Below the pieces are notes generated by a model, which saw only the letters and a list, made by a program, of their open reading frames with translations, did no database searches and had not been told where the DNA came from. Shown piece by piece: positions 1 through 10,631 of a stretch of 64,000 bases of DNA (position 1 is its first letter; the number at the start of each line of letters is the position of its first letter). The position numbers were made by a program, and so were the translations under genes. Origin of the DNA: Silene latifolia (lineage: Eukaryota > Streptophyta > Magnoliopsida > Caryophyllales > Caryophyllaceae); the NCBI RefSeq assembly GCF_048544455.1, contig NC_133534.1:33356217-33420216 (forward strand), in the 5' to 3' direction.

Positions 1-890
1 TAGAAAAGACTGATGCACCACTCAACTGATCAAACAGGTCATCTATCCTTTGCAAAGGATACTTGTTCTTCACCGTCACTCGGTTCAGCTCCCTGTAATC
101 TATGCACAACCTCAAACTCCCATCTTTCTTCTTCACAAAAAGAACTGGTGCTCCCCACGGCGATACACTTGGTCTAATGTATCCCTTCTCTATCAAATCA
201 TCTAACTGATTCCTGAGCTCCTCCATCTCTTTAGGACCCATACGGTACGGTGCCTTAGAGATTGGCCCCGTCCCTGGCTTCAACTCAACGGTGAAATCTA
301 TCTCCCTCTTTGGTGGCAACCCCGGAATCTCGTCAGGAAAGACGTCGGCAAATTCTCCCACCACTGGTATCTCATCAACTGTCGGAATCTCTATCCGGTC
401 ATCTCTCACATGGCACAAGATCAAAGGACATCCCTTCCTCAGATAAGACTTTAAGGTGACAGCTGCAATCAACTTAACTTTGGGTTTGACTAGAAACCCA
501 CGATAAGACACACTAACACCCTTAGGACCTCTTAAAGACACTTTCTTTTGATGACAGTCTATCTTAGCTTTATACTTTCCTAACCAATCCATCCTGACTA
601 TCATCTCAAAACCGTCAAAAGGAAACTCTAGCAAGTCTACAGGTAGATCAACTTGTCCAACTATCATAGATACATCTCTAAACAACCTCCCACATGGTAC
701 AGACTCACCCGAAGGTATAAAAACTTGCTCACTAACAGACTCATATACCCTCAAACCCAACCGTTTAACATGACTTGAAGATACAAACGACTGAGAAGCC
801 CCCGAATCAAATAAAACAAAGGTAGGAATACCATTAACAAGGAAAGTACCGGTGATAACGTGTGCATCCTCCTCAGCTGCTTTCTTCTCC
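1..890 (-). pseudogene. Element A pol fragment: protease and N-terminal part of reverse transcriptase
   Basis: On the minus strand the region near 800-820 reads LFDSGAS, the aspartic-protease active site (D-S-G). Further along, up to position 1, are the linker and the first RT blocks, including [18 protein letters not shown] and CIDYRELN, which are hallmarks of Ty3/gypsy RT. The RT active-site block, RNase H and integrase would lie to the left of the window. Part of an LTR element fossil; no host function is implied. Confidence 0.85.
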
Positions 891-891
891 A

Positions 892-2046
892 TCATGAATA
901 ACTTTCCATCGGTCTTCCGTCCACCTCCTGGACAAGATTATTTGAAGTGGTCGGCTTAGCACCCGACCCTTGATTGTTGTTGTTGTTCGTTGGTGGTTTC
1001 TGATAAGAATTACCGCCGTTGCGGTTGCCTCCACTCTGGTAACTCTGACTTCCCTGGTTTGGCCATGACCCAGCCGGTCTGTTACTCGCATAGCTCTGCG
1101 CTGGTCTCTGGAAATATCCCAGTGCACTTGTGCACTCATGTCTCTTGTGGCCTACACCACCACAACCATAACAGGTCACTCCCCAACTACCACTAACACT
1201 TCCACGGCCGCGCCCAAAGGAAGCCCCAGCACTGAACCCTGACCCAGAAGAAAACCCCCTTAGACTGATTGTGGTTGCCTTTCTTGTGATTAGATTGGCC
1301 ACCACCCTCGCTCTCATACTTCCTCTTCTCACCACCTGACCTCTCCTGAGCCATCTCCACCAACCTCTCAGCTCTCCCAGCCCTCTCATAAGCTTCCTTA
1401 ACATCCGTAAGGATTCCCACGGGTAACTTATCCATAATCTTAGTGGTCAACCCCCTCTCAAACCTCAACGCCAGATTCTCCTTTCTCAAACCCATATCCT
1501 CAGCATACCTAGACTTCTCATTGAACTGCCTGTAGTACTCGGCCACAGACATCTCAGCGGTCATCTTAAAACTGTCAAACCCTTCCCTCAACTTACTCCT
1601 CACATGCTCCGGTACGAACTCCTTTCTCACAGCCTTACGAAACTCCTCCCAAGGTATAGCAGGTAAACCTTGGTTTGTATATATCTCCTTAGCACTCACT
1701 TTCACTGTATCTCACCACTTGCCAGCTGCTTCCCTCAGATAGAACGCAGCTTGTTCCACTCTCATCTCGTCAGGACAGTGAACCAAATCTAATATGTTCT
1801 CCATCTCTCTAAGCCAACTATCAAGAAGGTTAGGCTCCCCAACTCCCTTGTACTCTTTCGGGTTAAACCTCGCTATATAGAGGCTGATTTTAGAATGATC
1901 AACCTCCTTCTCCTTATCTTTATCCTTATCCTTCCTCACAGTTTTAAAGCCTCAGTAAGAGCATCTTGGTGCTCCAACATCTTAACGATATCATCCATAT
2001 TCATGGTCTCAGCTCTGGCATAGTAAGCGTTTTTATTGGGCGGCAT
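892..2046 (-). pseudogene. Element A gag region
   Basis: The likely start is the Met at 2046 (MPPNKNAYYARAE). The middle resembles the plant retrotransposon gag (capsid) domain, with a block beginning ARFNPKEYKGVGEPNLLDSW. A C-terminal CCHC zinc knuckle, CYGCGGVGHKRHEC, lies near 1140-1185. Together with the downstream protease this is a gag of the chromovirus type. It is broken, with about three breaks in gag. Confidence 0.8.
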
Positions 2047-2109
2047 CTTGAAACTATATAAGAAAGGGTAGACATAAACACACATACTAAACCTCAAAAC
2101 ACGAAAACA

Positions 2110-2400
2110 CGCTGTCCAGAACCCACACGATCGAGTGCCCAAACATACTCGATCGAGTAACGGGCTACTCGATCGAGTGCCCTCCATACTCGATCGAGTG
2201 CCCCAACATCAGACCCCAAACAAACCTTCTGATCTCTAACATACTCGACCGAGTAGCTAGGCTACTCAATCGAGTGACCCCCTACTCGATCGAGTACCCT
2301 AGATACTCGATCGAGTACCCAAAAACTCGATTCTGGTCTCAAAATCGTCAAAAACCCACCCGATCGAGTCAGTCCCACTCGATCGAGTCATGCTAACTCA
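2110..2400 (-). repeat. Palindrome cluster in the leader of element A
   Basis: About eleven copies, exact or with one or two changes, of a motif based on the self-complementary 14-mer TACTCGATCGAGTA are spread over 290 bp between the primer site and gag. The same motif recurs near the outer end of the LTR (about 4028-4175). Function unknown; protein-binding sites or RNA hairpins are possible. Confidence 0.75.
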
Positions 2401-2860
2401 GAAACGCTACCCGCATGCTATGTCATATACTAACATGCTAAAAACTTCATAAAACCACATATTATATCATAACTAAACGTATAATGCTACGCATCTTTTC
2501 ATACGTTCTACGAGATCATTATATCATGTTATTAAACGCCACCTTGTAAACATCCAACATGTTATCATTCCAACAACAAGTTTCCATATATCATCAACCT
2601 TTCTTTAACATTCTAAAATTTCTACTTCAAACATCCAACAATTACACACACTTCATCACATTCACACACAAGTTAACCAAACAACACATATGACCTTGAC
2701 ATACACCCCCCATGTGACCGGTTCAAAATTGTAGGGCGAGTTCGCGGCTTCAGGACGTCTCCCAAGCCTTTGTATTAGCTCCTACAACCTTTACCCCAGA
2801 TTCATTTTAATTGACTCGCTATGTTCATTAGGTTCATTGGTTACAGGTTTCAGGATCGTC

Positions 2861-2872
2861 GCTCTGATACCA
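2861..2872 (-). other. Element A primer-binding site
   Basis: The minus strand reads TGGTATCAGAGC two bases inside the LTR end. This is the standard plant retrotransposon site complementary to the 3' end of initiator tRNA-Met. Confidence 0.9.
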
Positions 2873-2874
2873 TT

Positions 2875-4211
2875 TGTAACACCCCCATACTCCAAGTGCC
2901 TTACCAGGACCACTCAGGTATGAAGATATTACCATCTCGGTTACCCGAGGCAATGATAATCAAATAAACAATGAAGAAACAACGTTTAAATATAAATACT
3001 TAGTGAAGAGTTACAATTCTCAAAACCAAACCAAAAGTGTAATACATGTTCTCAAACCGACGTTCTAATCGAAATGTAAATAAACTAATAAGCTACAGCG
3101 GAAGACTCCTATCATCATGTCGTGGCAATCCCGGCTATCCCAAAGACTCATCTCATACTGCTCAATATCCGCTCACCATCCCCGAATGGATCACCGCAGG
3201 TTTACAAAACAACAACCGGGGTCAGTACTAATCACACAACTCAATATATATATACGATAAGATAAACAGACAGCTTAACTGTCACACATACACAACCAAC
3301 CAATTCCAATCATCCCAATCACTGACTGTCCACTGGACCAGCCCTGCCAGTGGGGGACCGCAGCCGTACCCACCAAATCCCCGCTCCACATAGTGAGCGA
3401 TAACCCTGTCCATTAATGTGCACATCCCTTCTGTGGCGGGTTCCACAGAAGGCGAAACTAGGGCATGAAGCCACTCCCGCAAGTGACCCCACTCAGCCGA
3501 GGACACGCCTCGAGAACCACAGACAGCAGTCACAATCACAACCGTCACAATACAATTACTATATCAAACAATCAATCTCAACACATCAACAATCATCCCA
3601 TTATGGGACTAATACTGAGTAGGAAATCCTACCTGGAAAGCACACTGTCAGACGGTCTCTACTGCTGTATCAAAAAGCTTCCTCTATGAACCCTCCTCCT
3701 ATCATACAACATATAAATGCTACCAAATCAGACACTACTCAAAAACCCCCAAATCCCTATATTAGGGTTTAACCAAATTAAAGGAAAGACAATAAAAAGG
3801 GTACATAGATCTTACCCTCGACGCAAGGAATTCAACGGTATAACCAACGATGAGAACCGACCTCCCAAACTCCAGGAATTGCTAACAATGCGATTAAGAT
3901 GGTGAACTTGTTTGCTTTCTCTCTTAAACAGTAAATTAGGTTTTGCAAAAGTGATTTAGAAACAATGACGGAAGGTTATATATCTTAATCGCATAATTAA
4001 CAAAACCCGAGAAAACTTCCCGTAAAACCGGCTACTCGATCGAGTACCCAAGGTACTCGATCGAGTACCCCCTTACTCGATCGAGTATCCCAGCTACTCG
4101 ATCGAGTACCCAACAGGTCAGAAACTTTTCTAAAACGCAACTTACCCTTACTCGACAGAGTAAGGCCCACTCGATAGAGTACCCAAAGACTCATAAATAC
4201 GGAGTATTACA
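2875..4211 (-). repeat. Element A 5' LTR, 1337 bp
   Basis: The LTR begins on the minus strand with TGTAATACTCCG at 4211 and ends with GGGTGTTACA at 2875, next to the primer site. Its first 190 bp (U3) hold four exact copies of TACTCGATCGAGTA and two variants. No host gene is seen in this stretch. Confidence 0.87.
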
Positions 4212-5566
4212 GAACTGGCTTGTGTCACCGTCCCCCTTCGCCTTGGGGGGCCTTGCCCACTTCTGTCCATCATTCTTGCTTAGGGTAAAGACCTCGGCTG
4301 GAGAGGCGACCAGGGGGGTGAGACTACTGTACCGCTTCTGGTAGTATGGTCCCGAACTCCCCCCGGCGCCCGCCGAGTGCTGTTTCCTATTAGATCTCTC
4401 AGGCCGTGACCTATTCCCGTCACGGCGTCCTTCATCTACGTTGTCCCGGCGGCTCTTCCTTTCTGGGTGCCCAGCTTCACTGTGGCCTACCCAGGTTTTG
4501 TGATAGTCTTCCACCTTTACGGCTCGGTCGGCCATCTTTCTGGCGGAGTCTAAGTTGAGGTCTTCGCACTTGATCAGCTCGTTTTTGAACTCGCCTTTCG
4601 AGAGGCCTTTCATCGCCGCAAGGCCGCCGGTTCGGTGTTCACTCACGGATCCGCGAACCTTAGCGTCGAATCTTTTCACGTAGCTTCGGAGGGACTCGTC
4701 CTCCCCCCGTCGGATAGTTAGGAGATCGATGTTTCCACGGCCCTTCTCTTGTTGCAAGCATCTTGGGCTATGAAATTGTCTCTCGTGTCGGCATAACAAG
4801 ATACCGAGCCATTAGGTAGCCCCTTGTACCAACTCGAGTCATCCCATGGGGTCATTAGGAAGACTCGGCACCACACCTCATCATTTGCTCCCATACCGAT
4901 ATGTACGACTCGAAAGCCTCGGCATCGTCGGTCGGGTCGCTATCCCCTTTGTATGATAAGGGCGGCGGCTTCGGACTTAGTCGGCACGGGGATCTCGAGG
5001 ACATAGGTGCGAGGGGTTGTCGACCACGTGTCGAATGACACGCGGTGATCGGCTCCTCGCAACCTTAGTCCGGCTTATCTCCTCGGCGGGAAGGGCTTCT
5101 TGTCCGACTTTGGTGAGTCGGACTTCTTTCATTCCTTCGGGGATGGCCTCGTTGTTGCCGCGCGACGCCTGTCCTCCCGCGAGTGGGGAAGGACTCAGTG
5201 TCCGCCACCGGCACCACGGGCTCTCTTTGGCGTTCTAGCATGCCCGACTCCTTGTATCGCTCCGGACAAGTTGTTCGGAATCACTCTATGGGCCCTGGTC
5301 ACTGTGGATGCGCTGCCCCCCGTCGTCGTGACGGGGGTAACCGGCGTACTACCCATCAGGTCCAGGAATAGCTTTAATTTGGCCGCATCGACCACATGTC
5401 CCATGACAGTGACTTGGTCGGTAGACGGCGGTGTTTCAGCTCTTTCGGCATCCCGAGCGCCGTGTCGTGACTCGGCGGTGGGGGGATCGCCCGATCTCGG
5501 AATTACGAACGTGTCATCCTGGAAGAATGCAGTTCCTTCACTCACAGTTTCTTGTTGCTTTGACAT
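4212..5566 (-). pseudogene. Element B gag region
   Basis: It starts at the Met at 5566 and holds the N-terminal block (IPRSGDPPTAESRH region, MGHVVDAAKLKLFLDL) and the capsid-like block (SLRSYVKRFDAKV, MADRAVKVEDYHKTW) shared with C and D. It ends at the insertion of element A, before the zinc knuckle. The gag family is that of Tat/Retand-type elements. Broken in several places. Confidence 0.8.
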
Positions 5567-5584
5567 CTTCTTAGCTCGCTAAAT

Positions 5585-5586
<2 letters not shown>

Positions 5587-5619
<33 letters not shown>
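5587..5619. repeat. Poly(T)/poly(A) run of 33 bases in the leader of element B
   Basis: A pure T run on the plus strand, A on the element's own strand. Element C carries a shorter A run at the same place (about 21109-21119), so this looks like a microsatellite expansion of an A-rich leader. Confidence 0.95.
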
Positions 5620-5620
<1 letters not shown>

Positions 5621-5670
5621 GTAATGTAGGTGACTAGCTTTTAGTACGTATCCCCACAGACGGCGCCAAT

Positions 5671-6232
5671 TGTTCCGGGTGTAATTCCGGAGCAGGATTG
5701 TGACCACTTGAGCTTGTAGAATGATGTCGTTGCTCGTCTCTTCCTTTCACTCTTTTCTGTAAAGATGAACAAACTGAGGGCTCGGCTTGGGGCCGAGCGT
5801 ACTCACTCCGACGCTCAAGTCAGTAAACTTAGAGAGATAAGTTGTATGTTTAACTTGGCAAAGTATATTGTAGAGAGATAAGGGAGTTTTATACCAGATT
5901 TTCCAGTTCGTTTCTCAATGAGAGATGTGGAGTATTTATAGACTTTCACCTTTTGTCACGTAGTGGCCAAGTGGCGTAGCAGGTGGAAAGATTGTCTTAC
6001 CCTCGGCCGAGGGACCCATGACAGGCCGACAGGCCTGGTTGACTCCATGCCGAGGGGACTGGATGTAAGTATGCGGATATGCCTCTCGGCCGGCTAGTTG
6101 CCGAGCCGAGACCCAAGTGACAGGCCGACAGGCTTTGTCGGTTAGGCCGTTTTTCCTTTGACTTGTTGTCTTTTAGCTTTGACCTTGGTCAATATGTTGA
6201 CTTGGTCAGCGGGTGCAGAATATGCCCCATCA
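5671..6232 (-). repeat. Element B 5' LTR, 562 bp
   Basis: The ends are TGATGGGGCA (at 6232, minus strand) and CCCGGAACA (at 5671), as in C and D. A TATA box, TATAAATACT, lies at 5931-5940 on the minus strand. The primer site with core TGGCGCCGTCTGTGGGGA follows at once, as in other Tat-type elements. Confidence 0.88.
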
Positions 6233-6528
6233 AGGGTGTTACACAAACTACCAGCAGCACCACCCAAAGTTCCCTTTAACACCAACCTCGGACAAGAAAC
6301 TGTCAAACACAAACAAAGTCCACCAACGAAAGCCAAACAGCCACCTCCGGTGACAAAATCGAACTTGGACATATACACACGATCAAGAAGTTTATCTTAA
6401 TAATTATGTCAATATAATTAGTTTAATAATAAAGTAATTATTTTAATAATTATGTCAATATAATTAATTTAAACATTAAATATGATTAAAATATTAATTT
6501 TAAATATGTTTTACATTTTTAATAAATA
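6233..6528. other. Intergenic DNA without a recognised feature
   Basis: A short stretch between the LTR of element B and the MITE at 6529. A small reading frame is present, but its composition and lack of any known motif give no support for a gene. Confidence 0.6.
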
Positions 6529-6644
6529 CTCCCTCCTATTCACTATAATGTTCCACATTGTTTTTTGAGTAGTTTTTAAAAGGAATGAGATTTGTGGTGG
6601 AAAATGGAGAAAATGGAAATTAAGAGAGAAAATGTATCATCTTA

Positions 6645-6805
6645 CTCCCTTCAATTTCATTTATTGTTCCTCTTTCTTTTCGGCATAAGAAATCAGGGAA
6701 TCAATTTAAACCACACAATACACATGACCCCACATCAAATTGATTTTGGACCACACAAAGTTGTCTAAAAAAGGAAAGAGGAACAATAAATGAGATTGGA
6801 GGGAG
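6645..6805. mobile_element. Stowaway-like MITE, 161 bp
   Basis: Terminal inverted repeats of about 32 bp begin CTCCCTTCAATTTCATTTAT on the left and end ATAAATGAGATTGGAGGGAG on the right. TA dinucleotides flank both sides (6643-6644, 6806-6807), the Tc1/mariner-type target duplication. Non-coding. Confidence 0.85.
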
Positions 6806-7047
6806 TATTTCTTATCTCTCCCTCTAATTTGTTGACACCTCATGAGTCATGCTCTCTTTCCTCCGTTACATTTTCCACTATCTACATCCTCTTGCTCTTC
6901 TATTCTTCTATTTTTCTTATACAATAGAGATGATCCTCTTACATTACTTTTCTTATTATTTTAATTATTATAAAATATAAAAAATAAAAATGATAGTAAC
7001 ATGTAATATGTTAACTAGTAAGTGAGCACAAGGAAAGTGAAAGATCT

Positions 7048-9953
7048 TGTGACACCCTTAAATCAAGCCTTAATTAATTACGTAAATTCTACAGAAAAAC
7101 TGGTAGGATATGTTTGTAATTGGTTCAACTAGCCAAAAACCTGTAATTTCAAAATTTTTTCTAAACCAATCACAACATTTCCAACATTCCCAAAAGCGGG
7201 TGCCAAAACCTGCAATGCTAATAATCTAACTTACTTAACACCGCTAAAGGTAAGAAAATACATAATGATACAACCCAAAATGGAAAAGGGAGACATATGT
7301 CCCTTCAAATTATATACAAAACCAAAAGATAAAAGGTTTCTACAAAAGAAAGCCAAACTAGGTCAAAGGTTCCTTGCTCACTAGCTCGTCTGTGACCCCA
7401 ACTAAGCATCAACAACCTGTCAATCGCATTTTATACAAACACGAAAGCCACAATTCAGTGGGGAGTAACTTCGAGTCCTCCCAGCCACGAATCGTCATAA
7501 TTAATGTAACATGTAGTAAAACATGTAAACTATATGATAAACAATGTAATTATCATGTAAATCTAACCTATGACCCCTAAACTGACCAAACTAAACTATC
7601 ATGTGAATCATATAATTCAAATAGTAATCCAAACTTTATCAATCAGAACCGCTTACATCTCACCTATTACGATTCATAAAATCACCATACAAGAAAGGGC
7701 AATATATCAAAGACATGCATAAGTTCTTAGCACGATCAATAGTCACTTTGTAACTCGAGTCTATACCACGAGGTAGGGAAGGTAATCGAACCGGTATCTT
7801 GGCTCAGCGGTTAATATTAATAAAACATGGCCAAGAGACAACACAACCCTAGCCTAAAATCTGCGCAGACCTAGACATGCGGATACACACCACCGCACCC
7901 AAGACCCACAACTTTTTTTAAAACAAAGTGAAGTGAGTACCCTAAGGAGTCCACCAAAGGGTTGGCTAGTACTTAAGCTGACCCCATACTATCAAAATAA
8001 GTACCTGAGGTCATGCCCCAACTTGGATATAAATCCACTAGTCAGGAACACAAAGGCTATCAAGCAGTGAACATATACTCGTCAGAGACTATAAAGACCT
8101 ATCTATGATGAAGGCCGAAGTACTCACCTAGGACCTAGTCCCAGCTAGTCCCAGCTTGAATACTTTAGCCCACACCACACAAGACTCACCACACAAGTCA
8201 AGTAAGACACCCACTTAACCATAAGAGGGCAAAAAGTCCTACTTACCAACATAAATACTAACATTCTATCATGTGAAAGGCTATATAAATGTCTATTCAA
8301 AGATACAAATCCAACAAGATCCTCAATAAGTATTAAATACCAATTTTCAATTCTAACAATTTTAATAATATTAAAGGCTTTAGGGGAAACTAGGGCCATT
8401 TCTACAATACAAGACACTATTAAATTCAATAAGCTATACATGTGAACTAAAGCTTGATAAATGGCCTAAAACAAGAAAAAGGCCGATTATCTAAATCATT
8501 CAACCGAATTTTTACCCGCAACCCCACCCGCGACAGTGCACGGGTCAAATTGCGGCCGACCAATCACTCAATTAATCGACATCGCATCACCAAAGGGACT
8601 AAGGCTCGAGTTTTTCAAGACAATCAACAAAATATTACAATTATCGCTATAAAATTCATTTTGTAAACTATCCTAACATGTGATAACTATTAATATAAGC
8701 ACAATTTTACCATTAACATACTTTTTATTACTAGTATGAATCAATTCAAAATACTACCCCTTTGTTACTTATATTAATTATAACATTACTCAACCAAAAA
8801 TGACCAATATTGTACGAAAAACCGCGAAACAAGCACGGACCAACCCGGGCCAACCGTGGGCTAGCCGTGGGCCTCGCCACGGCCTGCCCGCTTTCCGCCC
8901 GTCCCCCTACACCACCATTTTTTTCCATTTTTGTTTAGTAAAAGACCGTCTGAACATTTAATTAATCGTTCCCAATTCAACTTTGTTAATTTAAACTAAC
9001 AAAAGGCATAAATTAAACATGCATGCAACAAATTTTACATGTGAAAACTACTACTCAAACAAAAATCACCAATCATACAAAAACAACAAAGATTGTGACG
9101 ATAATTCGTCGAGTAACTCGAAATATGTTACCTTAAGCTAGAAAATGAGCAATTAGCACCTCAAAACCGAAACCCTAACAACAACTAGCCGATATCCTCT
9201 ACAATATACGAGTCCCCAAACTCGTCTTCCAATTCTTCACCTAAATAAACAATAAAAACACAATAATTAAATATAAATACCGAATTTACCGAAATTTCGT
9301 CTTAAAACAACTTAATGAAAACTGAAATTAAATTATACCAAGTTGTAGATCTCGACGAGGGGATTCCGGAAAGGTAAATTTCGTGAAAATCCGATAAGAA
9401 ACGAAGAAATTATGGCCAAAACAGCTTGATTTTTGGTTGAAAATGGTGTTTTGGTTTTGAATGTTGAAGATGACGATGGAAGCAAGGAAAATCAGAAAAA
9501 AATAAAGGGGAAGGGGGGGTTTGACGCGTGAAAGGGAGAAAGGAAAGGAGGGAGTCGGGTTTGAGTCGGGATTTTTCGAGTCGGTTTTGACTCGTTTCAA
9601 TAATAATTAAAACCGTAAGTCAAACGCAAATTCCGTCAAGACCAAAATTCTTAAACACGAGATTACAAGAAAATTGAATATTTATACTACCCATTTCCAA
9701 ATTCGTTTACCCAATGTTCAAAAGAATTGTTATTTTCCCCCCGATACGCCCTTATTTCGAAATAAAAAGTTTTACACGGTTTAAACTATTTTTAAACATC
9801 TCGAAACTATCAAAATAAATACTTTTCTTCAAAATATAATAAAATTATATTTCTTTGAATTATTTTTACTTTAAATACTTAAATATCAACTTTTATTTGA
9901 TTAATAAATTATTTCCGAAATATATTAATGATCCGAAATTACGGGGCGTTACA
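7048..9953 (-). mobile_element. Solo LTR of a Ty3/gypsy (Tekay/Del-like) element, 2906 bp
   Basis: The ends are TGTGACACCC and GGGGCGTTACA, and both sides are flanked by the perfect 5-bp duplication GATCT (7043-7047 and 9954-9958). Read on the minus strand it begins TGTAACGCCCCGTAATTTCG and ends AGGGTGTCACA, which matches the style of the element A LTR and gives the orientation. There is no internal region, so unequal recombination between two LTRs probably removed it. Small reading frames inside are not supported as genes. Confidence 0.85.
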
Positions 9954-10631
9954 GATCTGGTGACAAAATCGATCCCCTAAGTAGTTCACAACTCTTGTGG
10001 AATTCAACTCCCGCATGCGCAACCAAACGACTTTTCCGAATTCATGTGAAATCGTATACAGGAAAATAATTCACGTGAATTGGATATTCCGGTGTCAATT
10101 AAATTCCTAGATGAACCAAACAAGGTAAATTTGTCATTTTAAGAAATGTGGAAGATGTTAGAGAATAGGAGGGAGTGTTAGTTTTGATTAAAAAAAATCG
10201 TTAAAAAAAGGCGTTAGAAATTATTTATTGACTCGTATTCTGACTCTAACACGATCCATGACCCCTGTATGACCGGGCCCGACATATATTCGACCCGACC
10301 TATATTCTGAACCGATCCGTATGACTCAACCCGGGACTCGACCCGCGTGACCCAGCTCGACATATATTCTGAACCAACCCGTATAACCCATCCCGAGATT
10401 CGACCCGCCCGACGCGTTTGATAGGAAAAAAAGCGGTCAACTCTCTGAACTTCCTTTTGTAAGGAAAAAAAGCGGGAAAAGCAAAAGCACAAGAAAACAA
10501 AGAAAAAACTAAAACAAGTGGAAATCTTAGTCTTTCCCGGGTTAAAGTATCCAATTCATTCCCCCCACCTCACCAATCTAACGTCCCTATTCCCTTTCAT
10601 TCTCATTTTCTACTTTCTACCTCCTCCGCCA

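Larger units (their letters stand above)
1..4211 (-). mobile_element. Element A: Ty3/gypsy LTR retrotransposon, Tekay/Del-like chromovirus, left part outside window
   Basis: Read on the minus strand, the order is LTR (2875-4211), initiator-Met-type primer site, leader, gag, protease and the start of reverse transcriptase, which runs off the left edge. The order PR-RT directly after gag, the zinc knuckle, the Met primer site and the 1.3-kb LTR with TGTAA...TTACA ends fit the Tekay/Del branch of chromoviruses (family knowledge). It lies inside the gag of element B; the flank next to the LTR is GAACT, and the matching copy of the target duplication would be outside the window. The coding part looks broken, with roughly three breaks. 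Age cannot be judged because the second LTR is not visible. Confidence 0.88.
4212..6232 (-). mobile_element. Element B: Retand-like Ty3/gypsy element, 5' part, interrupted by element A
   Basis: The minus strand gives a 562-bp LTR (5671-6232), a primer site of the TGGCGCCGT type, a leader and a gag that starts with MSKQQE and matches those of elements C and D. The element is cut at 4211/4212 by element A; its remainder would lie left of the window. Its LTR has diverged clearly from those of C and D, so it is probably an older insertion. Broken, with several breaks. Confidence 0.87.
6529..10175. mobile_element. Stowaway-like MITE split by a second MITE and a solo LTR
   Basis: The left end CTCCCTCCTATTCACTATAA and right end (reverse complement CTCCCTCCTATTCTCTAACA) form inverted repeats that continue to TTCCACATT. 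TA precedes the left end; the right flank is TG, so the TA target duplication is imperfect. Without the insertions at 6645-6805 and 7048-9953 the element would be about 580 bp. No coding capacity. Confidence 0.6.

Noticed and set aside
5100-5582. 160-residue plus-strand frame across the element B gag
   Set aside because: Complement of the GC-rich gag of element B on the minus strand.
6349-9972. The 14-mer GGTGACAAAATCGA at 6349-6362 and 9959-9972 as a possible target duplication
   Set aside because: The solo LTR already has a perfect GATCT duplication, and the first 14-mer lies outside the outer MITE; no consistent insertion explains it, so chance or an unrelated repeat is likelier.
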